A stretch of DNA of 64,000 bases from an uncultured Olsenella sp. (GCA_949291295.1 CASEVE010000003.1:48244-112243); one strand, 5' to 3'; positions 34,555-43,336 are shown, numbered from the stretch's first letter. The notes: generated by a model not told the origin, from the letters alone. Made by a program: numbers and translations.

Positions 34555-35852
34555 ATCGTAAACTCGGCAAAGGCGGCGTCCACGTCCTTGTCGCCCATGC
34601 CGGCAGCAACGGCGGGCGCGCTCACGGCACCGGAGAACTCGTCGGTCCGGAGCAGCGCCTCCACGTCCGTTCCCGGGTTTTGGTACACAATGTCAAGCAG
34701 CTCGATGAAGTCGCGGATGACCTCGCGCGGCGTAAGGTGGGTGTCTGCGCCCACGCGGCCAAACTCAACCTGGAGGAAACTCACGAGCTGGTCTTCTGTA
34801 AGCGTGCGCTCGTAACCAAAGTAGCCGGCATGAATCTCCGCGAGCTTCTCGATAAGAACGAGCAGCTCCTCATATGTGAGCGGCTCGAGGTGGATGACCG
34901 GGGCGAGCAGATCCGCGAGACCTGCGCTCGCAAAGCGTCCCTGCGTGAGGCGGCTCCGGAGCGCTTCGTAGGAGAAGACGCCGCGCCGGCGGTCCTCGAT
35001 GGACTGCGGCGTACCTCCCATGATGATGCCCAGGTGGTGGGCCTTGCCCTGGAGCGTGTCGTTATACATGGTGAGGATCTTCTCGTAGTTGTACTGGCGC
35101 GAGATGGCGTTGGGAATCTTGTAGAGGTTTACCAGCTCGTCGATGAGGACGATAAGCCCCTGGTATCCTGCCCCCACGAGAAACTGCGCGAAGAGCTTGA
35201 GATACTCGTACCAGGTGTCATCTGTGATGCAGGCGTTGATGCCCAACTCGGCGCGCGCCTCGGTCTTGGTGCGAAACTCGCCGCGCAGCCACTTGATGAC
35301 GCCGGCCTTGGCCTCGTCAGAGCCCTCAAGGCAGGCCTGATAGTACCTGCGTAGCACCTGGGTGAAGTCAAATCCACAGACCAGCTCCTGAATGGGCCCA
35401 AGCTGAGCCGCCAGCGCTGTCTCGGCATCAGGATGCTCGTTCAAGGCCGCAACCCAGCGGTCAAGCACGAGCTGGAGCGCTCCGCCCTCGGGGCGCGTCT
35501 TGGTGGAGAGGTTGCGTATGAGCTCTCGGTACGTGGCCAGCCCCTGCCCCTGACCGCCCTGGAGGCGGCGCTCGGGGGAGAGGTCGGCATCCGCTACCAC
35601 AAAGCCTTTGCCCATGGCGTGTGTGCGGATGGTCTGCAACAGGAAGCTCTTTCCGGCACCGTAGCGCCCCACGAGGAAGCGGAAGCTTGCTCCCCCGTCC
35701 GCGACGAGGTCAAGATCATGCAGAAGCGCACCAATTTCGCGCTCGCGCCCCACGGTGACATAAGGCAGCCCTATGCGCGGCACCACGCCTCCTTTGAGGG
35801 AGTTGATGATGACCGCCGCTATGCGCTTGGGCACCTTCGGTGCGTCTCCCAT
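34551..35852 (-). CDS. sngB: DUF2791-type P-loop ATPase, Shango SngB-like
   Basis: 433 residues. Walker A is GRYGAGKSF and Walker B is GLIVLIDELVNLYK; further STAND-like features include GGTPQSIEDRRRGVFSYEALRSRL and a C-terminal winged-helix-like end. This is the DUF2791 family (also seen as BrxD in BREX). No PglZ, BrxC or methyltransferase is present here, while a TerB-domain protein and an Lhr-like helicase are, so Shango is the better call. It is in the same orientation as both partners, separated from the helicase by the TA pair. Confidence 0.78.
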   Translation of the reverse strand: MGDAPKVPKRIAAVIINSLKGGVVPRIGLPYVTVGREREIGALLHDLDLVADGGASFRFLVGRYGAGKSFLLQTIRTHAMGKGFVVADADLSPERRLQGGQGQGLATYRELIRNLSTKTRPEGGALQLVLDRWVAALNEHPDAETALAAQLGPIQELVCGFDFTQVLRRYYQACLEGSDEAKAGVIKWLRGEFRTKTEARAELGINACITDDTWYEYLKLFAQFLVGAGYQGLIVLIDELVNLYKIPNAISRQYNYEKILTMYNDTLQGKAHHLGIIMGGTPQSIEDRRRGVFSYEALRSRLTQGRFASAGLADLLAPVIHLEPLTYEELLVLIEKLAEIHAGYFGYERTLTEDQLVSFLQVEFGRVGADTHLTPREVIRDFIELLDIVYQNPGTDVEALLRTDEFSGAVSAPAVAAGMGDKDVDAAFAEFTI

Positions 35853-35910
35853 GTGCCGCTCCTCTCCGTCGGTTTAGTAGAGGAGATTCTAGCACACGTG
35901 TTCGGTTTTG

Positions 35911-36664
35911 TCAGCTGAAGTTTCGCGTCACGGCGCTTGCAATCTCTAGCTGGATTTCCTTGACGCGCCGCTCGGGGATGGGAATCTGCTCGCCCGAGGC
36001 AAACAGGATGCCGTCGCGTCCCACGCCCTGGATAAAGCGCACGTTTACCACATAGAAGCGGTTGGTGCGCACAAACTGGTCCGGCAGCATGTCGCAGAGC
36101 TCCCCCTAAGAGCACGCTTGCGGTTACGTTGCGGTCCTTGAGGTGCACGATGCTGCGCTTCCCAGAAGACTCCGCATAGACGATCTCCTCGGGGTCGACG
36201 AAGATGATCCCGTTCTCGGAGCGTAGCTGCAGTCTCCGCGGAGCGCCGTTCCCCGTGGGTCTCTTGGCGCTTGCGCCGGGCTTGTCCACGGGCCACTCGT
36301 TCGAGAAGTGGGCGAGGGAGATTTTCCAGTCGTCGCCCTCTCTGCGCAGATTGATTGTGACGTGCTGGTTTACAGTGCCGTTGACGCAGGGTCCGCACAT
36401 AACGTAGGTGCCCACAACGAGGGCCTCGTTTGGATGATTGGTATAGAGCGGGGTGAACGTTACGTTGCGCGTAAGGATTCCTGGCGGGTTGGGTGGCCAG
36501 CTCTCGTAGGCTGCGCGGCCGTTGAACACGTTGGATCCGGCGCCCACGATCACGCTCTTCTCGTCCATCAGGTCAAGAATGGCATCGCGCTTGTTGGCAA
36601 AGGCGTCCAAGACGCCAGCCTCGACGCGCCTAGCGAGCCTCGTCAGCTCTTCAATGTCACTCAT
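35911..36664 (-). pseudogene. SnoaL-like plus LytTR regulator, frameshifted
   Basis: The first ~170 codons (from ATG at 36664, AGGAG 9 nt upstream) encode an NTF2/SnoaL-like domain (MSDIEELTRLARRVEAG; WKISLAHFSNEWPVD) and the start of a LytTR DNA-binding domain (FVDPEEIVYAESSGKRSIVHLKDRNV). At a run of five G (36102-36106 on the plus strand as C) the frame breaks; one base fewer restores LGELCDMLPDQFVRTNRFYV and a normal LytTR end with TGA at 35911-35913. The intact frame therefore spans 35911-36664. Read as it stands the protein runs on in a nonsense frame. Divergent from the HPr-kinase-like gene. Confidence 0.75.
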
Positions 36665-36684
36665 GACCATCACTCCTCAGCTGT

Positions 36685-37581
36685 ATGGTGGCCCACGGCA
36701 GAGTATTTACTCCCCAATATGGAGCATTGGTTCTTCTGTCAAACTCATCTATTCCCTTGAATTTGAGTATCGATAGAGTTTACCGACACAATGGCTCCAC
36801 GGTGCAACTTGTCGAGTTTGCGTGGCGCTCGGACGGAGCCAGTGCCGCGCTCACAATGGGGGAGGTAGTTGAGTCCGAACTCTCCGCCCCAACAGTGGAC
36901 GAAGCTGACTATGTCCAGAGCATTTTCCGGTTCAAGCGGACGGATGGTGGCACCCTGATCTGGAACGGATTTGAGGGTCATCCGGAGCCGACCGCCCTTC
37001 TTGAGCTTGCTTCCGAGGGCAACTCGGTGCTTCACGTTGGGCCAAAGACCACTTATCCGGCCGTGCTCAACATGCTGCTCTTTGGGCTCCTGTCCGTGGT
37101 TGCCTGCAACAACGGCCTGCTGCTGCATGCATCTCTCGTGGAGCACGAAAGCCGAGCCGTGGCCTTTACTGCATCCTCCGGCACCGGCAAGTCCACGCAG
37201 GCAGATCTCTGGCACGACCATCTGGGTGCGGAGATCATGAACGGGGACCGTGCGTTCATCCGGCGCTTTGAGGGCGAGTGGCGTGCGTACGGGTCCCCAT
37301 GGTCCGGCTCTTCTCCCTACGTCAGAAACGTTAAGGCACCGCTGGCGAGCATCGTGGTGCTCAAGCAGGCTCCCGAGAACCGAATCCGTCGCCTCAATGC
37401 CGTCGAGGTTATGGCCTATCTCTACAACAATGTGCGCTATCCCTTCTGGGACGAGGAGGCCACCGCGGCCTCGCTTGAGACGCTCGATACGCTCATCGGG
37501 GAGATTCCCATCTTTCTGCTGGAGTGTCGACCTGACGAGGAGGCCGTCCGCATCACGCGCGACGCCGTTTTTGGCAGATAG
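36685..37581 (+). CDS. HPr kinase-like P-loop protein
   Basis: 298 residues as read. The Walker A FTASSGTGKSTQADLW near residue 165 and the following NGDRAF and SPWSGSSPYVRN stretches match the C-terminal domain of HPr kinase/phosphorylase-type proteins (the family also used in lasso-peptide and other peptide clusters). The start is uncertain: 36685 is only 20 bp from the divergent LytTR start and has no ribosome site; a later in-frame start near 36757 is possible. No partner peptide is adjacent. Its stop is 12 bp before that of the convergent TerB gene. Confidence 0.65.
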   Translation: MVAHGRVFTPQYGALVLLSNSSIPLNLSIDRVYRHNGSTVQLVEFAWRSDGASAALTMGEVVESELSAPTVDEADYVQSIFRFKRTDGGTLIWNGFEGHPEPTALLELASEGNSVLHVGPKTTYPAVLNMLLFGLLSVVACNNGLLLHASLVEHESRAVAFTASSGTGKSTQADLWHDHLGAEIMNGDRAFIRRFEGEWRAYGSPWSGSSPYVRNVKAPLASIVVLKQAPENRIRRLNAVEVMAYLYNNVRYPFWDEEATAASLETLDTLIGEIPIFLLECRPDEEAVRITRDAVFGR

Positions 37582-37593
37582 CTCGGGGCTTTG

Positions 37594-39150
37594 CTACGCA
37601 AGTGCCTCGTGCACATCGTCGATGTAGTCCTCCACGAGCCTGGGGGTACCGGATTCGTCAAACTCAATGATGGTGTCGCCTAGAAGGTCAAAAAACTTCT
37701 CGTTGATGGAGTCCACAAGAAGCTCGGAGGCATTGCTGCTTGGCGTGCGACCGTCCAGTAACGTGCGAATGAACCCCAGCTCATCCATGGTAAGGCCGAG
37801 CGGAAGATCCTTCTTGGCTTCTTGTTCCGCCTTGGATGTTACGGGTTCGGGAGCTGTGGGCAGGTTTGTCTCCTCGCGCTCCTCGTCGATGAGCAGCGCC
37901 TCGCGCGTCACGGCCGCCGTCGAGCGGATTCCCGCCAGTTTGGAGAGGTCAATCTCTATGTGTCGCGGCGCATTCTTCTCGTGCCATGCAAGGTAGTCCG
38001 ATGCGGCACGGTCAATGATTCTCTGGAGGTACTTGGGGTCTCCGTGCTCCTTGAGGGGGTGGGGGTAGTTCATCGCGAGCCTCAGGCCCCGATCGGTGGC
38101 GCGCAGGATTTGCCCGAGCTTGGCGCTGCGCGCGCCGCCGTCGTGGAGTGCATCGCAGGTCCAGATTCCGTTGCGGCAGGTATAGCTGCAGGTTTCGTCC
38201 AGCTCGTAGACGCAGTCCTCGTGCTTGCACCCCGGGTAGAAAACCGCGGAGGCAAACATGAGGTGAGGCATGGAGCGACGCGTTCCGAAGAGACTCTCTG
38301 TGAGCCCCTGGGTTCGGCTGCTGCGATAGTAGCGTGCTAGGTCGTCAAAGACAGCACGCACTACGCTGCAAACGGCCTCCGGGTCGTCACGATAGAGGCG
38401 TGACTCCATGATGCGATAGGTTGAGAGCTCGTCGAGCGCGCGGAGGAGGGCCTTGTCTCCTTGGGGGTCTGATCCAAACGAGTGGCGCGCGCGTCGACGC
38501 CCTCGTGATGCTTCCTCGGCAAGAGCGCGGTCTTCGGCTCTTTGGAGTATGGCCACAGCACGGTCATGAATCGTATTGAGGTAGGGGGCGGCGAGCGCGG
38601 GGCTGAGATCGTGGTAGACGACATAGTCTACGAGCCAAGGGCGTACGTAGCGGTCCATCGCGGGCTCGAACTCGCGATAGGACTGCCAGAATGCCTCAAT
38701 TGCTCGGAAAGCCCGCACGCCCGGCTTAACATCTACGCCATTGATGAGCTCGTAGAGGTAGACGTAGGCAAATGATGCGGACGTTTTTTCAATCGTGCCC
38801 CTTCGCACCCGTGAGCGCCAGGTGAAGTAGCCGCGAAGCTGTTGCTCGGACATGGCGCTGTAGGTGGGGAAGTAACTCAGGAACGTTCCTGAGTACGGAC
38901 AGTTGTCCTCGTAGTCCGCCATGAGGCGCGCCTGTTCGACGAAGAGACGTGCGTCCGACCACGACCTTGCCTCGGGCGTTCTGGAAAGGGCCCGCATCTG
39001 GCGAATGGGCTCGGGATGGTAGTTCGAGAGCTGCGATCCACGCATGAGAATCGGCTCGTCAGAATATACGCGGGAGCTTGAGAGCGCGCGACCTCCCTTG
39101 GCGCGGCTCTCGGCGACGATCTGCCTGATGATTTCGTCGATATTTGGCAT
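37594..39150 (-). CDS. sngA: TerB-domain protein, Shango SngA-like
   Basis: 518 residues. The N-terminal half reads like the TerB-N type (EQQLRGYFTWRSRVRRGTIEKTSASFAYVYLYELINGV) and the C-terminal half like TerB-C (TLDGRTPSSNASELLVDSINEKFFDLLGDTIIEFDESGTPRLVEDYIDDV). A Cys-rich stretch (GCKHEDCVYELDETCSYTCRNG) is in the middle. Together with the DUF2791 ATPase and helicase this is the signature of the Shango defence system. The ATG at 39150 is favoured (GGGGACCC before it); a GTG at 39210 has no ribosome site. Separated from the ATPase by two unrelated genes. Confidence 0.75.
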   Translation of the reverse strand: MPNIDEIIRQIVAESRAKGGRALSSSRVYSDEPILMRGSQLSNYHPEPIRQMRALSRTPEARSWSDARLFVEQARLMADYEDNCPYSGTFLSYFPTYSAMSEQQLRGYFTWRSRVRRGTIEKTSASFAYVYLYELINGVDVKPGVRAFRAIEAFWQSYREFEPAMDRYVRPWLVDYVVYHDLSPALAAPYLNTIHDRAVAILQRAEDRALAEEASRGRRRARHSFGSDPQGDKALLRALDELSTYRIMESRLYRDDPEAVCSVVRAVFDDLARYYRSSRTQGLTESLFGTRRSMPHLMFASAVFYPGCKHEDCVYELDETCSYTCRNGIWTCDALHDGGARSAKLGQILRATDRGLRLAMNYPHPLKEHGDPKYLQRIIDRAASDYLAWHEKNAPRHIEIDLSKLAGIRSTAAVTREALLIDEEREETNLPTAPEPVTSKAEQEAKKDLPLGLTMDELGFIRTLLDGRTPSSNASELLVDSINEKFFDLLGDTIIEFDESGTPRLVEDYIDDVHEALA

Positions 39151-39230
39151 GGGTCCCCAAGCGCCCCTCGTCAAACCTGCTCCGGATGGTTCGTGTTCCA
39201 TGATAGCCACTCACTCTCGGAGGCGTGCTT

Positions 39231-39454
39231 TGCGCAAAAACGTCGTTCGTGCCACAAACCGGCATTTGCGTGTGCAAAAACGTCGCTCGTGCCACAAGAA
39301 AAAATGAGATTTGCGAAAAACGGTTCGAAAACATATGAACTCAACTGGGAATATGCTCCCGCGATACTCGGGATACCCCTTAAACCATGTGGCACGAGTG
39401 AGGTTTTTGAACAGGGGTACCCCTGATTTGTGGCACGAACGGCTCTTTTGCGCA
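39231..39454. repeat. Family B mirrored repeat element, second locus
   Basis: Two forward units (39231-39258 and 39271-39296; TGCGCAAAAACG with TTCGTGCCACAAA) are 40 bp apart, and two inverted units lie at 39388-39413 and 39427-39454. The outer pair shares GTTCGTGCCACAAA and the inner pair shares CTCGTGCCACA, so the units pair in nested fashion. The ~90-bp middle (about GAAAAAC, then TGAACTCAACTGGGAA and ACCCC) is related to that at 21.2 kb. Read in gene direction it begins 7 bp after the yaaA stop. The rest of 39151-39461 has no gene. Confidence 0.75.
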
Positions 39455-39461
39455 GGATGGT

Positions 39462-40217
39462 CTAGTTGCGCGCAAAAACGAAGGTGCACTCGTTCGAGAG
39501 CTCCTCGCAGAAAAGGTATCCGCGCTCATCAAACGCCGTAAGCTCGCCGGGCTGTTCTACTTTGTGCTCGGCGCACCAGCGAATGAAGGTTCCTCGCGCC
39601 GCTTTAGCCTCCGTCGCCGCCTGACGCAGTTTGCCGTCGTGAAGCGTGCCAAAGAGGCAGGCGAGAACTTGGGGGCCGTCCGGGCGAACCCATGGCGTGA
39701 CAGCCCGAGCGTACTCGACGGAAGCGGCGTTGACGATGAGGTCGCACCCTTCGGTGGCGAGCGCCTCGTAGAGCGAGCTCCCCCAAAACCCGTAGAGGTC
39801 CCGCGCTCCGTCTAGGGCGAGCTTGGCCTGCATCTCCAGCCGATAGGGCACCACACCGTCGAGCGGTCGCAGCACGCCGTAGAAGCCGGATAGAATGCGC
39901 AGGTGCTCGTCAAGCCAGGAAAGCTGTTGCTCGGACATGACTTCTGGTGCCATGTGGGTGTACTGAATGCCCTCATAGGATATGACTGCCGCTGTTGTGC
40001 TCCCGCTGAGCTCCATTGAGGCAAAACGCTCAAAGTTGAGATTTGCAAGACGGTCGCTGCATGCCCAGAGGACCTTAGCCTCCTCGCGAGAGAGCGCCTG
40101 AACCGCTCGCATCAGGCGCTCGGTCCTGTCGAGGAACCGGGGTTCGCGCACGGGCCATGGCGGCGCATCGACGACGCGCATCTTCTTAGCCGGTGAAATG
40201 ATAAATCTGAGCGACAT
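39462..40217 (-). CDS. yaaA: Peroxide stress protein YaaA
   Basis: 251 residues of the YaaA/UPF0246 family: MSLRFIISPAKKMRV, YEGIQYTHMAPEVMSEQQLSWLDEHLRILSGFYGVLRPLDGVVPYRLEM, then FIRWCAEHKVEQPGEL and GYLFCEELSNECTFVF. In E. coli YaaA limits free iron and protects DNA during peroxide stress. The start at 40217 has GAGGGAGGGGGC upstream; the much longer open frame to 41153 is antisense shadow. Nothing else is in its operon. Confidence 0.93.
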   Translation of the reverse strand: MSLRFIISPAKKMRVVDAPPWPVREPRFLDRTERLMRAVQALSREEAKVLWACSDRLANLNFERFASMELSGSTTAAVISYEGIQYTHMAPEVMSEQQLSWLDEHLRILSGFYGVLRPLDGVVPYRLEMQAKLALDGARDLYGFWGSSLYEALATEGCDLIVNAASVEYARAVTPWVRPDGPQVLACLFGTLHDGKLRQAATEAKAARGTFIRWCAEHKVEQPGELTAFDERGYLFCEELSNECTFVFARN

Positions 40218-40280
40218 TGCCCCCTCCCTCAACCACATCCTAGCAGGCTGACTATCATGGGGTCCACGAGGGGAGGGCGT

Positions 40281-41135
40281 ATGGTCAGCAAGAAGCTTTG
40301 TCGTGCGGGGACGGTTGCGCTCGCGGGTGCTGCTGCGGCTGCGTCTGCCGCATGCTTGATTGCGTCGCTCAACCCACACGTGGTCTGTACGACCTCCGGT
40401 CTTGCGCTCGTTTATACAGTGCGCGACGGCTCGGGTAATAGGGTGCGCGTGCTGAGGACGGGCGGCGTCTATCAGAGCTCGACGTATCTCGGCGACCGCC
40501 GCATGGAGCCGGTCTTTGCGTACTACCGCGCCTTTGATCGAGTCTTCGAGGTTCGCCCCAAGGCTCATCGCATTCTGGCCGTCGGCGGAGGAGGTTTCGC
40601 GTTTCCCAAGCTTGTTGCCGCCGAGCATCCGGGCGTGCGGACGGATGTGGTTGAGATTGACCCTGCCGTCATTCGCATCGCGCGGCGCTGGTTCTATCTC
40701 GATGACGCTGTGGCGCTTGCCCGGGCAAGTGGCGGCGACCTGCGCGTGATCTGTGATGACGGGAGGGCGTTTCTCGAGCGAGACCCTGATCCCTACGATG
40801 CCATAGCGCTCGATGCATTTGTTGGCGCCGAGCCGGTGCGCTCGCTTGCAACAGTTGAAGCCCTGCGCGCGGCTCGTCGCGCCCTCGTTCCAGGCGGGAT
40901 CTGCCTCATGAATGTTGTTTCCCGCGACGGCGGGTGCGACGTGAGCTTCTTGCGTTCCGTTGTGGCCACGGCGCTTATGGTCTTCCAGCATGTTGAGGTG
41001 ATCCTGGCTACAGATGACACCCACGCCGAGGAGGACAACTATCTTGTTGTGGCGTCCGATGGCCCGCTCGGCCTCCCCGACGCGATTCCGTACGACAGCA
41101 GCTTCCTCGGCGACGTTCTCTATGATGCTCGATAG
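40281..41135 (+). CDS. Spermidine synthase-like methyltransferase-fold protein, membrane anchored
   Basis: 284 residues. An N-terminal hydrophobic stretch (about 12-35, AGAAAAASAACLIASL) looks like a signal anchor. The body has a Rossmann-like motif ILAVGGGGFAFPKLVAAEHPGVRTDVVEIDPAVIRIARRWF and VICDDGRAFLERDPDPYDAIALDAF, as in spermidine synthases and related aminopropyl- or methyltransferase-fold proteins; the polyamine-binding Asp of the real enzymes is not evident, so the function is open. The ATG at 40281 is taken after GGGAGGGCGT. Confidence 0.75.
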   Translation: MVSKKLCRAGTVALAGAAAAASAACLIASLNPHVVCTTSGLALVYTVRDGSGNRVRVLRTGGVYQSSTYLGDRRMEPVFAYYRAFDRVFEVRPKAHRILAVGGGGFAFPKLVAAEHPGVRTDVVEIDPAVIRIARRWFYLDDAVALARASGGDLRVICDDGRAFLERDPDPYDAIALDAFVGAEPVRSLATVEALRAARRALVPGGICLMNVVSRDGGCDVSFLRSVVATALMVFQHVEVILATDDTHAEEDNYLVVASDGPLGLPDAIPYDSSFLGDVLYDAR

Positions 41136-41136
41136 A

Positions 41137-41169
41137 AGATAATCTAAGCGCATAGGACTAAGATTATCT
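41137..41169. promoter_or_regulatory. Inverted repeat upstream of htpG
   Basis: AGATAATCT (41137-41145), 15 nt, AGATTATCT (41161-41169), starting 2 bp after the previous stop and ending 53 bp before htpG. It is not CIRCE. It may be a terminator stem or an operator for a stress regulator. Confidence 0.45.
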
Positions 41170-41222
41170 GAAACGGGTACACTACCTTTCGTTCAACAAG
41201 GCAGCACGGAAGGGAACGTCGC

Positions 41223-43247
41223 ATGCGCAAGTTCAAGACAGAGAGCAAGAAGCTTCTCGACCTCATGATTAACTCCATCTACACCAACCGCGAGATCTTC
41301 CTCCGCGAGCTGATCTCTAACGCCTCGGACGCCATCGACAAGCTCTACCTCAAGAGCCTCACGGACAGCTCCGTGCAGGTTGACCAGGCAAACCTTGTCA
41401 TCAACGTGGCCTTTGACAAGGATGCGCGCACCATCACCGTCTCCGACAACGGCATCGGCATGACGGCCGACGAGCTGGAGAAGAACCTCGGCACCATCGC
41501 CCACTCCGGCTCCGAGGAGTTCAAGGCAGCCAACGCCGAGGCCCAGGGTGACGCCGTGGACATCATCGGCCGCTTTGGCGTGGGCTTCTACTCCGCCTTC
41601 ATGGTGGCGCGCGAGGTCTCCGTCATCAGCCGCGCGTACGGCTCCGACGAGTGCAACCGCTGGACCTCCGACGGCATTGAGGGCTACACGATCGAGCCCG
41701 TTGCCGCCGACGACCCCGCATACCGCACCGAGCCCGGAACCTCCGTCGTCATGACCCTCAAGGAGAACGCCGAGGAGGCCAACTACGATGAGTTCCTCAG
41801 CGAGTGGAAGCTCCGCGAGCTCATCCGTCGCTACAGCAACTACGTGCGCTACCCCGTCCAGATGCTCGTGACCAAGAGCCGCGAGAAGGAGAAGCCCGCC
41901 GACGCCGGCGACGACTACAAGCCGGAGTGGGAGGACTACACCGAGCTCGAGACCATCAACTCGATGACCCCCATCTGGAAGAAGCGCGGCTCCGAGGTCA
42001 CCGACGAGGAGTACGCCGAGTTCTACAAGTCCACCTTCCACGACTGGGCGGACCCGGCGCGCACCTTCAGCCTGCACGCCGAGGGCACGCTCGAGTACGA
42101 TGCCCTGCTCTTCATCCCCGGCCAGGCCCCCTTTGACCTCTACAGCCGCGACTACGAGAAGGGCCTCGAGCTCTACAGCTCCAACGTCCTCATCATGGAG
42201 AAGTGCGCGGACCTCCTGCCCGACTACTACAACTTCGTCCGCGGTGTGGTGGACTCCTCCGACGTCTCGCTCAACATCTCGCGCGAGACGCTCCAGCAGA
42301 CCCGCCAGCTCCAGGCCATGGCGCGCCGCATCGAGAAGAAGATTACCTCTGAGCTCGAGGCCATGCGCGACAACGACCGCGAGACCTACGAGAAGTTCTT
42401 CGACAACTTTGGCCGTGGCCTCAAGTACGGCATCTACTCCAGCTACGGGATGAAGAAGGACGAGCTCGCGGGGCTGCTCCTCTTCTGGAGCGCGCGCGAG
42501 CAGAAGATGGTCACGCTCCAGGAGTACGTGGCCGCCATGGCGGACGGCCAGAAGGCAATCTACTACGCTGCCGGCGACGACCGCGAGCGCCTGGCCAAGA
42601 TGCCCGTGGTGGAGGCGGTCCTGGCCAAGGGCTACGACGTGCTGCTAGCCACGCAGGACGTGGACGAGTTCTGCTTCCAGGCCATGCGCGACTTCACGGC
42701 CAAGGGCCTGCCCAAGACCTACGAGGACGACGCCGCGCGCGAGGCGGCCGAGAAGGCCGTGGCCGACGGCGCCGAGCCCGAGCTTGAGGACCGCACCGTT
42801 GAGCTCAAGAACGTGAACTCTGGCGACCTTGGCCTTGCAACCGACGAGGAGAAGAAGGAGGCCGAGGAGGCCACCAAGGCAAACGAGGGCCTGTTCGACG
42901 CCATGAAGGACGCTCTGGGCGAGAAGGTCGAGAAGGTCGCGGTGTCTACGCGCCTCGCCGCCGACGGCGCGCCGGCCGTGATCACCTCGGAGGGTCCGCT
43001 CTCCCTTGAGATGGAGAAGGTCCTCGCCGCTGGCCCCGAGGCGGGGGAGGCCCCCAAGGCCGTCCGCGTGCTCGAGGTCAACGCCAAGCACCCGGTCTTC
43101 GAGAAGCTCCGCGCCGCGCAGGAGGCGGGCGACGCCGAGAAGGTCAAGCTCTACGCGGGCCTTCTCTACAACCAGGCCCTTCTTGTCGAGGGAATCCTGC
43201 CCGAGGACCCCGTGGCATTTGCGTCCCAGGTCTGCGAGCTCATGTAG
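41223..43247 (+). CDS. htpG: Chaperone protein HtpG (Hsp90)
   Basis: 674 residues. The N-terminal ATP-binding GHKL domain shows NREIFLRELISNASDAIDKL, VSDNGIGMTADELEKNLGTIAHSG and GRFGVGFYSAFMVA. The middle and C-terminal dimerisation domains follow with normal spacing (RETLQQTRQLQAMARRIEKK, FGRGLKYG). It is a cytosolic ATP-dependent chaperone. GGAAGGGAAC precedes the ATG. An acidic segment (about 500-540) is typical of the bacterial form. It is followed by a clear terminator at 43303. Confidence 0.97.
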   Translation: MRKFKTESKKLLDLMINSIYTNREIFLRELISNASDAIDKLYLKSLTDSSVQVDQANLVINVAFDKDARTITVSDNGIGMTADELEKNLGTIAHSGSEEFKAANAEAQGDAVDIIGRFGVGFYSAFMVAREVSVISRAYGSDECNRWTSDGIEGYTIEPVAADDPAYRTEPGTSVVMTLKENAEEANYDEFLSEWKLRELIRRYSNYVRYPVQMLVTKSREKEKPADAGDDYKPEWEDYTELETINSMTPIWKKRGSEVTDEEYAEFYKSTFHDWADPARTFSLHAEGTLEYDALLFIPGQAPFDLYSRDYEKGLELYSSNVLIMEKCADLLPDYYNFVRGVVDSSDVSLNISRETLQQTRQLQAMARRIEKKITSELEAMRDNDRETYEKFFDNFGRGLKYGIYSSYGMKKDELAGLLLFWSAREQKMVTLQEYVAAMADGQKAIYYAAGDDRERLAKMPVVEAVLAKGYDVLLATQDVDEFCFQAMRDFTAKGLPKTYEDDAAREAAEKAVADGAEPELEDRTVELKNVNSGDLGLATDEEKKEAEEATKANEGLFDAMKDALGEKVEKVAVSTRLAADGAPAVITSEGPLSLEMEKVLAAGPEAGEAPKAVRVLEVNAKHPVFEKLRAAQEAGDAEKVKLYAGLLYNQALLVEGILPEDPVAFASQVCELM

Positions 43248-43302
43248 CAACCTGAAAGAAAATAACATTTGAAAATGCGAGAAGGAGCCTCCTTTTTGCA
43301 AC

Positions 43303-43336
43303 GGACCGCCGGGCAAACCATCCGGCGGTCCTTCTA
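43303..43336 (+). terminator. Terminator of htpG
   Basis: GGACCGCCGG (43303-43312), 9-nt loop, CCGGCGGTCC (43322-43331), then TTCTAT. A perfect 10-bp GC-rich stem. Confidence 0.8.

Noticed and set aside
34551..35852. BREX system (ATPase as BrxD)
   Set aside because: No PglZ, BrxC, methyltransferase or BrxL is near. TerB protein plus helicase fits Shango.
39193..39426. Conserved small peptide shared by the 21.2- and 39.3-kb elements (CAKTSLVPQEK, then PLKPCGTS)
   Set aside because: Both loci give similar peptides, but without starts or ribosome sites, and the similarity follows the pairing of the hairpin arms. A coding role was not excluded for the middle part, but RNA or DNA structure is the simpler reading.
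39462..41153. Long version of the YaaA gene (563 codons)
   Set aside because: The extra N-terminal part is antisense to the spermidine-synthase-like gene; the true start at 40217 has a strong ribosome site and the family N-terminus.
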